Origin: an uncultured Burkholderiales bacterium
GTDB taxonomy: Bacteria > Pseudomonadota > Gammaproteobacteria > Burkholderiales > Burkholderiaceae
NCBI GenBank assembly: GCA_946480465.1
Contig: CAMLJY010000001.1
Coordinates: forward strand, 153,008 to 217,007
Direction: 5' to 3'
Length of the DNA stretch: 64,000 nt
The notes under the pieces were generated by a model, which saw nothing but the letters and a program-made list of their open reading frames with translations, was not told where the DNA came from and made no database searches. Shown piece after piece: positions 43,248-53,118 of the stretch (its first letter is position 1; each line of letters starts with the position of its first letter). The position numbers and the translations under genes are program-made.

Positions 43248-45955
43248 GAGGTGGAGTTCGCAGCAGGTGGCGCGGCGGAGGTCGGGGAGATGGGCTGCGT
43301 CGAAAGCGCCTGGGAAACCCTGGAGGACAGGGGGGGCGGGGGCAGCGTTGTCTCCTCGTGCCGCGCGGTGGTTTCGACGGGCAGGGTGAAGGCGAACCTA
43401 CAACCTGCAACAGAGGCGCCATTGTAGATGTTCTGTGCCTTGATCCGCCCCCGGTGGGACTCCACGATGGACCGGCACAAGGACAGGCCGATGCCCATGC
43501 CTTCGGCCTTGGTGGAGAAGAAGGCTTCGTAGAGGCGGTTGATCACTTCCTCGGGCAAGCCCGGGCCCATGTCGGTGACGCTGAACTCGATCACGCCGCC
43601 TTCTTCCGGCGTGTGGCGCGGGATCACCCGCAGCTCGATGTGGCGGCGCGCCGCCGGCAGCTTGGCCGAGTCGATCGCCTCTGCGGCGTTCTTCAGCAGG
43701 TTCAGCAGCACCTGCTCGATCAGGATCGGGTCGCACTTCAGCACCGGCAGGCGCTGCGCCACGTAGTGGTGGATGGCGACGTTGCGGCGCCGCAGTTCGA
43801 TGCTGGCCAGCTCCACCGCATCCTCGACGATGTCCTTCGCATGGGCCGGCTGGCGCTGCGGCTCGCTCTTCTTCACGAACGCGCGGATGCGGTGGATGAT
43901 CTGCCCGGCCCGCTCGGCCTGGCGCGCGGTCTTCTCCAGCGCGGCGATCAGGTCGGCCTGCTGGATGGTCTCGGCCTTCACGCGCGAGACCATGCCGCTG
44001 CAGTAGTTGGTGATGGCGGTGAGCGGCTGGTTCAGCTCGTGCGCGACCGACGAGGCCATCTCGCCCATCGTGATCAGCCGGCTCGAGACCTGGGCCTTCT
44101 CGGCCTGCGCGGCGGCCTGTTCCTCGGCGCGGCGGCGGGCGGTGATGTCGGTGGCGATCAGCATCTGCGCCAGGCGGCCGTCGGTCCACTGCAGGTAGCG
44201 CGAACGCACGTCGAACCATTTGTCCAGCTGGTGCACGTAGACCTCGCGCGGGTTGGTGCCGATGCCGGTCAGCTCCTGCGCCGGCAGGCCGGACAGGCCG
44301 TCCACCGCGTCGTCCGGCTCGGCGATGAAGGGCACGGCCGGGCCCGCGCCGCTGGCCAGCAGCGCATGGCCACGCGCCTCGGCGCCGAACCACAGGCGGT
44401 AGGAGCGGTTGGCGAACAGCAGCTCGCCCTGCTGCACCGAGAGCACCGACACCGCCGCGTCCAGGCCTTCCAGCACGGTGGTGAAGCGCTCGTGCGAGGC
44501 CGACAGCTGGTCGCGGATGCGCTTGGCCTCGGTGATGTTGGTCATCGAGGTCATCCAGCCGGTCTGGTGGCCGCGCGCGTCCACCAGCGGCGAGACGTAC
44601 ATGCGCGCATCGAACAGCGTGCCGTTCTTGCGCATCACCTTCACCTCGATGCCGCCGGCGGGGCTGCGGCCCTGCAGTTCCTGCTGCAGCAGGCGCGAGT
44701 TCTCCTCGATGCGGTCGTGCGGCCAGTAGGGGTAGGGCGGCAGGCGTCCGATCAGCTCATGCTCGGTGAAGCCGGTCATCGCGCAGAAAGCGGGGTTGAC
44801 GTAGCTGACGCGTCCTTCGAGGTCCATCGCCCGCATGCCGGTCAGCATCGAGTTTTCCATCGCCCGGCGGAAGTTGGTCTCCGCCACCAGCGCGCCCTGG
44901 ATCTGCCCGCGCCGGCGCATGTGGCGCCAGGTGCCCAGCAGCATCCACACCGTCAGCACCGACAGCGCCACCACCATCCAGAACAGCGTGTTGCCGATCA
45001 GGCCGACGGAGGTGCGGTAGCCGGTGCCGCGCAGGATCAGGCCGTTGGCGGCCGGGGCCAGCGGTACGTCGTGCACGATGGATGCGGGCACGCGAGCCGG
45101 GCCCGGCATGGGGGTGACGGAGCTGGCGATCACGCGCTCGCGTTCGTCCACCACGGCGATGGCGTGGCGGCCGGTCACTTCGCTGGGTACGAAGTGGCGC
45201 AGCAGCACGTCGATGGAATATTCGACGACCAGCGCGCCGGAGAAGCTGCCCTTGTCCAGCAGCGGAACGTGCAACTCGAAGACGAGGGTGCCGGCCGGAT
45301 CCTTGAAGGGGCGGGAGTAGATCGGCTGGCGCACGTCGCGCGCGGCGATGAAGGCCCAGTCGGCCTCGCTGGGGCGGCCGGCATTGGCGGCGGCGTTGGC
45401 AGCGGCCACGGCGGCGGCGCTGGCGGCCTCTTCAGCAGCGGTTGCAGCAGCCGTTGCAGCGGCGTTGCCGCGGCGCTTGCTGGGCGCGGGCACCGTGATC
45501 TTTGCCGGCGGCAGCTCACGTTCGAAGTACGCGGTCTGGCGCGCGCGCACCTGGCGTTCGGCGCCGATCCAGCTCAACTGCTGGATCTCCGGCCGGTCGG
45601 CGGTGAAGCGCGCGGCCTGGTCGAGGAAGCTCGCGCCATCGAGCTCGCGGGTGACGATCTCGCGTGCCATGCGCACCAACTGCTCCTGGTTCTCGATCAG
45701 GCGCAAGCGGATCTGCTGCTGCGCGATCTCGGTGTCGCGCTTGACGGCTTCGGCCTCGCGCTCGATTTCCTCGTTCCGCAGGTACCAGAAGGCCGAAATG
45801 ATGGCCGCCAGGAACAGCAGCACCGACGCCAGCGGCGCCAGCGTCGCGAAGCGGTCCTGCCGTGCCGGGGACTGGCGCCGCCACCACCGGCCAAGCAGGC
45901 GCCGGCCGATGGGGGCCGAGGCGGAAGGGACGGTGGAGCGCGCGTTCAGGGGCAT
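43244..45955 (-). CDS. FixL/DctB-like PAS sensor histidine kinase
   Basis: This encodes 903 residues from the ATG at 45955; a GTG at 45994 is less likely. Helix 39-58 and a second helix (TLFWMVVALSVLTVWMLLGT) bound a periplasmic sensor domain. PAS domains follow (ENSMLTGMRAMDLEGRVSYV and a second near HERFTTVLEGLDAAVSV), then the histidine kinase: H-box SSVAHELNQPLTAI, N-box NLLKNAAEAI, G-boxes DMGPGLP and GMGIGLSLCRSI. The periplasmic part holds an alanine-rich insert at residues 164-192. It phosphorylates the FixJ-like regulator. The signal is unknown; no haem-binding PAS His was checked with confidence. Confidence 0.93.
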   Translation of the reverse strand: MPLNARSTVPSASAPIGRRLLGRWWRRQSPARQDRFATLAPLASVLLFLAAIISAFWYLRNEEIEREAEAVKRDTEIAQQQIRLRLIENQEQLVRMAREIVTRELDGASFLDQAARFTADRPEIQQLSWIGAERQVRARQTAYFERELPPAKITVPAPSKRRGNAAATAAATAAEEAASAAAVAAANAAANAGRPSEADWAFIAARDVRQPIYSRPFKDPAGTLVFELHVPLLDKGSFSGALVVEYSIDVLLRHFVPSEVTGRHAIAVVDERERVIASSVTPMPGPARVPASIVHDVPLAPAANGLILRGTGYRTSVGLIGNTLFWMVVALSVLTVWMLLGTWRHMRRRGQIQGALVAETNFRRAMENSMLTGMRAMDLEGRVSYVNPAFCAMTGFTEHELIGRLPPYPYWPHDRIEENSRLLQQELQGRSPAGGIEVKVMRKNGTLFDARMYVSPLVDARGHQTGWMTSMTNITEAKRIRDQLSASHERFTTVLEGLDAAVSVLSVQQGELLFANRSYRLWFGAEARGHALLASGAGPAVPFIAEPDDAVDGLSGLPAQELTGIGTNPREVYVHQLDKWFDVRSRYLQWTDGRLAQMLIATDITARRRAEEQAAAQAEKAQVSSRLITMGEMASSVAHELNQPLTAITNYCSGMVSRVKAETIQQADLIAALEKTARQAERAGQIIHRIRAFVKKSEPQRQPAHAKDIVEDAVELASIELRRRNVAIHHYVAQRLPVLKCDPILIEQVLLNLLKNAAEAIDSAKLPAARRHIELRVIPRHTPEEGGVIEFSVTDMGPGLPEEVINRLYEAFFSTKAEGMGIGLSLCRSIVESHRGRIKAQNIYNGASVAGCRFAFTLPVETTARHEETTLPPPPLSSRVSQALSTQPISPTSAAPPAANSTS

Positions 45956-45995
45956 CGCCGAATTATCCCGGCGTGCCCCGTGACCGCCTGTCACG

Positions 45996-46055
45996 GATTC
46001 GGCGGTTGACCGCCGAATCGGCAGCGTCGCGGCTACGTAGTTTCACTATGCGAAA
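45996..46055. promoter_or_regulatory. Inverted repeats upstream of aceE
   Basis: Two symmetric elements lie between the kinase and aceE. One is an exact hairpin with arms GATTCGGCGG and CCGCCGAATC around TTGA (45996-46019). The second is a looser dyad TTTCAC-TAT-GCGAAA (46041-46055) of the kind that IclR- or GntR-type regulators often bind. Either could control aceE, the kinase gene, or both. Which protein binds is unknown. Confidence 0.55.
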
Positions 46056-46161
46056 GCTACTCGCATCATTTGGAAAGCGTGGGCAGTTGTGTCAAACTCC
46101 GCGCCGTCCGGCGTGGGGCGTTCCGCCACGCCCGCCGGCCCTCATTCCATCCCCGATCTGT

Positions 46162-46176
46162 CACAGGAGACAAGCG
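46162..46176 (+). promoter_or_regulatory. Extended ribosome binding site of aceE
   Basis: The 15-nt string CACAGGAGACAAGCG ends directly at the aceE ATG. The same 15 nt occur before phaC (58380-58394). AGGAG is the Shine-Dalgarno core. Confidence 0.8.
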
Positions 46177-48891
46177 ATGTCCGCAGTGCCCGAATCGTTT
46201 CTAGGCGCCGCCGCCAACGATGCCGATGCCCAGGAAACCCGTGAATGGCTGGACGCGCTGAACGCGGTCATTGCGAACGAGGGCCCCGAGCGCGCCCACT
46301 TCCTGCTGGAGCAACTGATCGGTGAAGCCCGCCAGGCCGGCATCGACCATCCCTTCTCGGCCAACACGGCCTACGTCAACACCATCCCCACCGACCAGGA
46401 AGAGCGCTGCCCCGGCAACCTCGAGATCGAGGAACGCCTGCGCGCCTACATGCGCTGGAACGCGATGGCGATGGTGGTCAAGGCCAACCGGCTCGACCCC
46501 GCTGACGGCGGCGACCTCGGCGGCCACATCTCCTCCTTCGCGTCGGTCGCCACGATGTTCGGCGCCGGCTTCAACCACTTCTGGCATGCCGCCACCGAAG
46601 ACCACGGCGGCGACCTGCTGTACATCCAGGGCCATTCCGCGCCTGGCGTCTACGCCCGCGCCTACATGGAAGGCCGCATCAGCGAAGAGCAGTTGCTGAA
46701 CTTCCGCCAGGAAGTGGACGGCAAGGGCCTGTCCAGCTACCCGCACCCGAAGCTGATGCCCGAGTTCTGGCAGTTCCCCACCGTCTCGATGGGCCTGGGG
46801 CCCTTGATGGCGATCTACCAGGCCCGATTCCTGAAGTACCTGCATGCCCGCGGCATCGCCGACACCAGCAAGCGCAAGGTCTGGGTCTTCTGCGGCGACG
46901 GCGAGATGGACGAGCCCGAATCGCTGGGCGCCATCGGCCTGGCCGCGCGCGAGAAGCTGGACAACCTGATCTTCGTCATCAACTGCAACCTGCAGCGCCT
47001 GGACGGCCCGGTGCGCGGCAACGGCAAGATCATCCAGGAACTGGAGAGCGAGTTCCGCGGCTCGGGCTGGAACGTGATCAAGCTGCTGTGGGGCGGCTAC
47101 TGGGATCCGCTGCTGGCGCGTGACAAGGACCACGTGCTGCGCAAGATCATGATGGACACGGTGGACGGCGACTACCAGGCCATGAAGGCCAACGACGGCG
47201 CCTACGTCCGCAAGCACTTCTTCGGCCAGCATCCGAAGGCGCTGGAGATGGTCGCCAAGATGACGGACGAGGACATCTGGCGTTTGCAGCGTGGCGGCCA
47301 CGACCCGCAGAAGGTCTACGCGGCCTACCACCGCGCCGTGAACCACAAGGGCCAGCCGACGGTGCTGCTGGTCAAGACCGTCAAGGGCTTCGGCATGGGC
47401 AAGGCCGCGGAAGGCAAGAACACCGCGCACCAGGCCAAGAAGCTGACGGACGACGACATCAAGGGCATGCGCGACCGCTTCAACATTCCGGTCAGCGACG
47501 AGCAGCTCGCCAAGGGCATCCCGTTCTACAAGCCGGCGGACGACACGCCGGAAATGAAGTACCTGTTCGAGCGCCGCAAGGCCCTGGGCGGCTACCTGCC
47601 GCAGCGCCGCCCGAAGGCGGACGAGCAGCTGGCCGTGCCGCCGCTGGAGACCTTCAAGGCCGTGCTGGAACCCACCGCGGAAGGCCGCGAGATCAGCACC
47701 ACGCAGGCCTACGTGCGCTTCCTCACCGCGCTGCTGCGCGACAAGCAGCTGGGCCCGCGCACCGTGCCGATCCTGGTCGACGAGGCGCGCACCTTCGGCA
47801 TGGAGGGCCTGTTCCGCCAGATCGGCATCTACAACCCCGAAGGGCAGAAGTACACCCCGGTCGATAAGGACCAGGTGATGTACTACAAGGAAGACAAGGC
47901 CGGCCAGATCCTGCAGGAAGGCATCAACGAAGCGGGCGGCATGGGCTCGTGGATCGCCGCGGCGACGTCGTACTCGACGAACAACCGCATCATGATCCCG
48001 TTCTACGTCTACTACTCGATGTTCGGCTTCCAGCGCATCGGCGACCTGGCCTGGGCCGCGGGCGACATGCAGGCGCGCGGCTTCCTGCTGGGCGGCACCT
48101 CGGGCCGCACCACGCTGAACGGCGAAGGCCTGCAGCACGAGGACGGCCACAGCCACATCCTGGCCGGCACCATCCCGAACTGCGTGACCTACGACCCGAC
48201 CTTCGCGCACGAGGTGGCGGTGATCATGCACCACGGCCTGAAGCGCATGGTCGAGAAGCAGGACAACGTCTTCTACTACCTGACGCTGCTGAACGAGAAC
48301 TACGCGATGCCGGGCCTGACCGCCGGCACCGAAGAGCAGATCATCAAGGGCATGTACCTGCTGCAGGATGCGAAGGTGAAGGCCAAGCAGCCGGCGGTGA
48401 ACCTGCTGGGCTCGGGCACCATCCTGCGCGAATCGATGGCCGCGAAGGAGCTGCTGGAGAACGACTGGGGCGTGGCCGCCAAGGTGTGGAGCTGCCCCAG
48501 CTTCAACGAGATGGCGCGCGACGGCCAGAACTGCGAGCGCCACAACCTGCTGCACCCGACCGAGACGCCGCAGGTGCCCTTCATCGCGCAGCAGCTGGAA
48601 AAGCATGCCGGCCCGGTCATCGCGTCGACCGACTACATGAAGAACTACTGCGAGCAGGTGCGTCCGTTCCTGCCCAAGGGCCGCTCATTCAAGGTGCTGG
48701 GCACCGACGGCTTCGGCCGCAGCGACTTCCGCAGCAAGCTGCGCGAGCACTTCGAGGTGAACCGCCACTACATCGTCGTCGCCGCGCTGAAGACGCTGGC
48801 CGACGAGGGCACGATCCCCGCCACCAAGGCGGCCGAGGCCATCAAGAAGTACGGCATCAATCCTGAGAAGATCAACCCGCTCTACGCATAA
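46177..48891 (+). CDS. aceE: Pyruvate dehydrogenase E1 component
   Basis: This encodes 904 residues of the homodimeric E1 enzyme. It decarboxylates pyruvate with thiamine diphosphate and passes the hydroxyethyl group to lipoyl-AceF. The ThDP site GDGEMDEPESLGAIGLA lies near residue 230, with VINCNLQRLDGPVRGNGKII after it. The ATP/loop region RRKALGGYLPQRR and the partner domain QHEDGHSHILAGTIPNCVTY complete the family pattern. The length is near E. coli AceE (887). It begins the operon aceE-aceF-[Thr protease]-lpdA. The start has the CACAGGAGACAAGCG leader shared with phaC. Confidence 0.97.
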   Translation: MSAVPESFLGAAANDADAQETREWLDALNAVIANEGPERAHFLLEQLIGEARQAGIDHPFSANTAYVNTIPTDQEERCPGNLEIEERLRAYMRWNAMAMVVKANRLDPADGGDLGGHISSFASVATMFGAGFNHFWHAATEDHGGDLLYIQGHSAPGVYARAYMEGRISEEQLLNFRQEVDGKGLSSYPHPKLMPEFWQFPTVSMGLGPLMAIYQARFLKYLHARGIADTSKRKVWVFCGDGEMDEPESLGAIGLAAREKLDNLIFVINCNLQRLDGPVRGNGKIIQELESEFRGSGWNVIKLLWGGYWDPLLARDKDHVLRKIMMDTVDGDYQAMKANDGAYVRKHFFGQHPKALEMVAKMTDEDIWRLQRGGHDPQKVYAAYHRAVNHKGQPTVLLVKTVKGFGMGKAAEGKNTAHQAKKLTDDDIKGMRDRFNIPVSDEQLAKGIPFYKPADDTPEMKYLFERRKALGGYLPQRRPKADEQLAVPPLETFKAVLEPTAEGREISTTQAYVRFLTALLRDKQLGPRTVPILVDEARTFGMEGLFRQIGIYNPEGQKYTPVDKDQVMYYKEDKAGQILQEGINEAGGMGSWIAAATSYSTNNRIMIPFYVYYSMFGFQRIGDLAWAAGDMQARGFLLGGTSGRTTLNGEGLQHEDGHSHILAGTIPNCVTYDPTFAHEVAVIMHHGLKRMVEKQDNVFYYLTLLNENYAMPGLTAGTEEQIIKGMYLLQDAKVKAKQPAVNLLGSGTILRESMAAKELLENDWGVAAKVWSCPSFNEMARDGQNCERHNLLHPTETPQVPFIAQQLEKHAGPVIASTDYMKNYCEQVRPFLPKGRSFKVLGTDGFGRSDFRSKLREHFEVNRHYIVVAALKTLADEGTIPATKAAEAIKKYGINPEKINPLYA

Positions 48892-48915
48892 CTCGAACCC
48901 GCGGAGACAACAGCC

Positions 48916-50598
48916 ATGGCATTGGTGGAAGTGAAGGTTCCGGACATCGGCGACTTCAAGGACGTCGCGGTGATCGAGCTGCTGGTGAAGCCCGGCGACA
49001 CGGTGAAGGCGGAGCAGAGCCTGGTCACGGTGGAGTCGGACAAGGCATCGATGGAAATCCCGTCGAGCCATGCCGGCGTCGTGAAGGAGCTGAAGGTCGC
49101 GATCGGCGACAAGGTCAACGAGGGCTCGGTGCTGCTGATGCTGGAGGCTGAGGGCGGTGCCGCCGCGGCGCCGGCTCCGGCGCCCGCTGCGGCAGCGCCT
49201 GCACCGGCTCCCGCGCAGGCGGCTGCCCCGGCGCCCGCGCCGGCCGCGCCCGCGGCCTCCGCGACGTCCGGTGGCCTGGTCGACGTGCTGGTGCCCGACA
49301 TCGGCGACTTCGCCGAGGTCGCGGTGATCGAGGTGATGGTCAAGCCCGGCGACACCATCAAGGTGGAGCAGAGCCTGATCACCGTCGAGTCCGACAAGGC
49401 CTCGATGGAGATCCCGTCCTCGCACGCCGGCGTGGTGAAGGAAGTGAAGGTCAAGCTCGGCGACAAGGTGTCCAAGGGTTCGCTGGTGCTAACGCTTGAA
49501 GCTGCTGGCGGCGCGCCTGCGGCCGCGCCGGCCGCTGCCGCAGCAGCACCGGCGCCGGCCACCGCGTCGGCCCCCGCCACGCCGGCGGCCGCGCCCGCCG
49601 AGCGCACGTCCCCCACCGCCGCGCTGCCCCCGCACGAGCCGGCCGCGCCCAGGGGCGCGCTGCCGCACGCGTCGCCGTCCATCCGCCGCTTCGCGCGTGA
49701 ACTGGGCGTGCCGCTGGAAGAAGTGAAGGGCACGGGCCCGAAGGGCCGCATCACGCAGGACGACCTGCAGGGCTTCGTCAAGAACGTGATGGCCGGCGCG
49801 GTGCAGACCGCGGCGCAGAAGGCCAAGGCCCCCGCCGGTGGCGCAGCCGCGGCCGGTGGCGCGTTCCCCGGCCTGCTGCCCTGGCCGCAGGTGGACTTCG
49901 CGAAGTTCGGCCCGGTCGAGCGCAAGGACCTGTCGCGCATCAAGAAGATCTCCGGCGCCAACCTGCACCGCAACTGGGTCGTGATCCCGCACGTCACCAA
50001 CCACGACGATGCCGACATCACCGACCTCGAAGCCTTCCGCGTCCAGCTGAACAAGGAAAACGAGAAGTCCGGCGTCAAGGTCACGATGCTGGCCTTCCTG
50101 ATCAAGGCCTCGGTCGCGGCGCTGAAGAAGTTCCCGGAGTTCAACAGCTCGCTCGATGGTGAGCAGCTGGTGATGAAGAACTACTTCCACATCGGCTTCG
50201 CGGCGGACACGCCGAACGGGCTGGTGGTGCCGGTGATCAAGGACGCCGACAAGAAGGGCGTGCTGCAGATCAGCCAGGAGATGAGCGAGCTGGCCAAGAA
50301 GGCGCGCGACGGCAAGCTGGGCCCGGCCGACATGTCCGGTGGCTGCTTCAGCATCTCGTCGCTGGGCGGCATCGGCGGGCGCTACTTCACGCCGATCATC
50401 AATGCGCCCGAGGTCTCGATCCTGGGCGTGTGCAAGAGCAGCACCGAGCCGCGCTGGGACGGCAAGCAGTTCGTGCCGCGCCTGATCCTGCCGCTGTCGC
50501 TGAGCTGGGACCACCGCGTGATCGACGGCGCCGCGGCCGCTCGCTTCAACGCCTATCTGGGAAGCCTGCTGGCCGACTTCCGCCGTATCCTCCTCTGA
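48916..50598 (+). CDS. aceF: Dihydrolipoyl acetyltransferase (E2)
   Basis: This encodes 560 residues. Two lipoyl domains are present with lipoyl-Lys at 43 and 161 (both in [11 protein letters not shown]), joined by Ala/Pro linkers. The E1/E3-binding PSBD follows (SIRRFARELGVPLEEVKGTG, about residues 254-290), then the catalytic core with the active-site motif SLSWDHRVIDGAAAARF. It forms the core of the complex and makes acetyl-CoA. It starts 24 bp after aceE. The first lipoyl domain is nearly identical to that of lpdA. Confidence 0.97.
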   Translation: MALVEVKVPDIGDFKDVAVIELLVKPGDTVKAEQSLVTVESDKASMEIPSSHAGVVKELKVAIGDKVNEGSVLLMLEAEGGAAAAPAPAPAAAAPAPAPAQAAAPAPAPAAPAASATSGGLVDVLVPDIGDFAEVAVIEVMVKPGDTIKVEQSLITVESDKASMEIPSSHAGVVKEVKVKLGDKVSKGSLVLTLEAAGGAPAAAPAAAAAAPAPATASAPATPAAAPAERTSPTAALPPHEPAAPRGALPHASPSIRRFARELGVPLEEVKGTGPKGRITQDDLQGFVKNVMAGAVQTAAQKAKAPAGGAAAAGGAFPGLLPWPQVDFAKFGPVERKDLSRIKKISGANLHRNWVVIPHVTNHDDADITDLEAFRVQLNKENEKSGVKVTMLAFLIKASVAALKKFPEFNSSLDGEQLVMKNYFHIGFAADTPNGLVVPVIKDADKKGVLQISQEMSELAKKARDGKLGPADMSGGCFSISSLGGIGGRYFTPIINAPEVSILGVCKSSTEPRWDGKQFVPRLILPLSLSWDHRVIDGAAAARFNAYLGSLLADFRRILL

Positions 50599-50614
50599 AC
50601 AAGGAGGGCCCACG

Positions 50615-51187
50615 ATGACGACCGTGGCAGTGGCAGTCCGGGGCGGGCAGGTGGCGATCGCCGCCGACGCCCTGGTGACGTTCGGCGACACGCGCCTCGC
50701 GCATGGCTACGAACAGAACGAGAAGGTGTTCCGCATCGGCGACTCCTGGGTCGGCATGGCGGGCACCACGGCCCACTTTCCGGTGCTGCGCAAGGCCCTG
50801 GGCGGACTGGCGCCGGAAGACCTGAAGCTGCACTCGCGCGACGAAGTGTTCGACACCTTCCTGAAGCTGCACCCCAAGCTGAAGGACCACTTCTTCCTGA
50901 ACACCAAGGAAGAAGACGCCGACCCGTACGAGAGCAGCCAGTTCACGGTGCTGATCGCCAATGCGAGCGGCATCTACGGCGTTTACTCGTACCGCGAGGT
51001 GTTCCAGTTCGACCGCTTCTGGGCCATCGGCTCGGGGCGCAGCTTCGCGCTGGGGGCGATGTACGCGGCCTGGGACAAGGCCAAGTCCGCGCGCGAGGTG
51101 GCCGAGACCGGCGTGCGCGCGGGCTGTGAATTCGACAAGAACTCCGCTGGACCGGTGAAGGTCCACACACTCAAGCTGAAGGGCTGA
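50615..51187 (+). CDS. Proteasome/HslV-fold threonine protease (BPH-like)
   Basis: This encodes 190 residues of the Ntn-hydrolase/proteasome beta fold. After Met removal Thr1 is exposed ([18 protein letters not shown]), Asp17 and a Lys (NEKVFRI) align with the HslV site, and [15 protein letters not shown] matches the serine loop. This corresponds to the beta-proteobacterial proteasome homologue (BPH), a tetradecameric protease described in this class. The ATG at 50615 follows AAGGAGG. It lies 16 bp after aceF and 4 bp before lpdA, inside the pyruvate dehydrogenase operon. No HslU or other ATPase is adjacent; native substrate and partner are unknown. Confidence 0.9.
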   Translation: MTTVAVAVRGGQVAIAADALVTFGDTRLAHGYEQNEKVFRIGDSWVGMAGTTAHFPVLRKALGGLAPEDLKLHSRDEVFDTFLKLHPKLKDHFFLNTKEEDADPYESSQFTVLIANASGIYGVYSYREVFQFDRFWAIGSGRSFALGAMYAAWDKAKSAREVAETGVRAGCEFDKNSAGPVKVHTLKLKG

Positions 51188-51191
51188 AGAG

Positions 51192-52961
51192 ATGGCACTG
51201 ATCGAAGTGAAGGTCCCGGACATCGGTGACTTCAAGGACGTCGCGGTGATCGAGCTGCTGGTGAAGCCCGGCGACGAGATCAAGGTCGAGCAGAGCCTGG
51301 TCACGGTGGAGTCGGACAAGGCCTCGATGGAGATCCCGTCGAGCGCGGCCGGCGTGGTCAGGGAACTGAAGGTCGCGATCGGCGACAAGGTGAACGAGGG
51401 CTCGGTGCTGCTGACGCTCGAAGCGAGCGGCCAGGCGGCTGCGGCGCCGGCACTGGCTCCCGCGCCCGCAGCGGCTGCACCCGCGCCTGCCGCTGCAGCG
51501 CCGGCAGCCGCACCGGCCGCCGCCAGCTATGCCGGCGGCGCCGACCTCGAATGCGACATGCTGGTCCTCGGCGCCGGCCCCGGCGGCTATTCCGCCGCCT
51601 TCCGCGCTGCGGATCTCGGCATGAAGACCGTGCTGGTCGAGCGCTTCCCCACGCTGGGCGGCGTCTGCCTGAACGTGGGCTGCATCCCGTCGAAGGCGCT
51701 GCTGCACGTGGCCGCGGTGATGGACGAGGCCAGCCACATGGCGGCGCTGGGCATCGACTTCGGCACGCCGAAGGTGGACCTCGGCAAGCTGCTCGCGCAC
51801 AAGAACAAGGTGGTGGGCAAGCTCACCGGCGGCCTGGCGGCGATGGCCAAGATGCGCAAGGTCACGGTGGTGCAGGGCGTCGGTACGTTTGCCGACCCGC
51901 ATCACCTGAGCGTGGCGATGGCCGACGGCAAGACGCAGACCATCCGCTTCAAGAACGCCATCATCGCGGCGGGCTCCGAAGCCGTGAAGCTGCCCTTCCT
52001 GCCCAAGGACGATCCCCGCATCGTCACCAGCACCGGCGCACTGGAACTGCGCCAGCAGCCGAAGAAGATGCTGGTGATCGGCGGCGGCATCATCGGCCTG
52101 GAAATGGGCACGGTGTACTCCACGCTCGGCGCTCGCCTGGACGTGGTGGAAATGCTGGACGGCCTGATGCAGGGCGCCGACCGCGACCTGGTCAAGGTGT
52201 GGCAGAAGATGAACACGCCGCGCTTTGACAACATCTGGCTCAAGACCAAGACCGTCGGCGCCGAGGCCACGAAGGACGGCATCAAGGTGCAGTTCGAGAG
52301 CGTGGACGGTGCGACGAAAACGGAAGGCCTGTACGACCTGGTGTTGCAGGCCGTCGGTCGGGTGCCCAACGGCAAGAAGATCGGCGCCGAGAAGGCCGGC
52401 GTCATCGTCGGTGACCGCGGCTTCATCCCGGTGGACGTGCAGATGCGCACCAACGTGCCGCACATCTTCGCCATCGGCGACATCGTCGGCCAGCCGATGC
52501 TGGCGCACAAGGCGGTGCACGAGGCGCACGTGGCGGCTGAGGTGGCGTCCGGCGACACCAAGGCCCAGTTCGACGCCCGCGTGATCCCGAGCGTGGCCTA
52601 CACCGATCCGGAAGTGGCCTGGGTCGGCCTGACCGAGGACGAGGCCAAGGCCCGCGGCATCAAGGTGAAGAAGGGCCTGTTCCCGTGGACGGCCTCGGGC
52701 CGCGCCATCGCCAACACGCGTGACGAAGGCTTCACCAAGCTCCTGTTCGACGCCGAGACGCACCGCATCGTCGGCGGCGGCATCGTCGGCACGCATGCCG
52801 GCGACATGATCGGCGAGGTCGCGCTGGCCATCGAGATGGGCGCGGACGAGGTGGACATCGGCAAGACCATCCACCCGCATCCGACGCTGGGCGAGAGCAT
52901 CGGCATGGCGGCTGAAGTGGCGCACGGCAGCTGCACCGACCTGCCGCCGCAGAAGCGCTGA
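51192..52961 (+). CDS. lpdA: Dihydrolipoyl dehydrogenase with lipoyl domain
   Basis: This encodes 589 residues, longer than the usual 475 because of an N-terminal lipoyl domain (Lys43 in [11 protein letters not shown]) and an Ala/Pro linker. The flavoprotein part has FAD-binding [18 protein letters not shown], the redox disulfide in [19 protein letters not shown]-binding [12 protein letters not shown], and the C-terminal [11 protein letters not shown] with the catalytic His-Glu. It reoxidises dihydrolipoyl-AceF. It ends the operon; a hairpin follows the stop. Lipoyl-E3 fusions are known in Burkholderiales and Neisseria. Confidence 0.96.
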   Translation: MALIEVKVPDIGDFKDVAVIELLVKPGDEIKVEQSLVTVESDKASMEIPSSAAGVVRELKVAIGDKVNEGSVLLTLEASGQAAAAPALAPAPAAAAPAPAAAAPAAAPAAASYAGGADLECDMLVLGAGPGGYSAAFRAADLGMKTVLVERFPTLGGVCLNVGCIPSKALLHVAAVMDEASHMAALGIDFGTPKVDLGKLLAHKNKVVGKLTGGLAAMAKMRKVTVVQGVGTFADPHHLSVAMADGKTQTIRFKNAIIAAGSEAVKLPFLPKDDPRIVTSTGALELRQQPKKMLVIGGGIIGLEMGTVYSTLGARLDVVEMLDGLMQGADRDLVKVWQKMNTPRFDNIWLKTKTVGAEATKDGIKVQFESVDGATKTEGLYDLVLQAVGRVPNGKKIGAEKAGVIVGDRGFIPVDVQMRTNVPHIFAIGDIVGQPMLAHKAVHEAHVAAEVASGDTKAQFDARVIPSVAYTDPEVAWVGLTEDEAKARGIKVKKGLFPWTASGRAIANTRDEGFTKLLFDAETHRIVGGGIVGTHAGDMIGEVALAIEMGADEVDIGKTIHPHPTLGESIGMAAEVAHGSCTDLPPQKR

Positions 52962-52983
52962 TCCAGCGCAGCTGAGCGCGCGT

Positions 52984-52998
52984 CCCGGCACGGCCGGG
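52984..52998 (+). terminator. GC-rich hairpin after lpdA
   Basis: The arms CCCGGC and GCCGGG flank a 3-nt loop, 23 bp past the lpdA stop. No T tract follows, so it is a weak or Rho-assisted terminator candidate for the pyruvate dehydrogenase operon. Confidence 0.45.
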
Positions 52999-53118
52999 TG
53001 CGCACTATCGCCGCGATCCCGGGGCGGCAAGGCGGGGCGGGGGAGCCTGCGGCTCAAGTCCTGCGGGCCGGTGGCCGACAAGCGAGAGAGGCGCGTCTCT
53101 TTGCGCGCTCCCCTCGCC

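Noticed and set aside
46201..48606. An 801-residue minus-strand frame opposite aceE
   Set aside because: Product is Val/Leu/Gln/His-biased without domain; aceE is certain.
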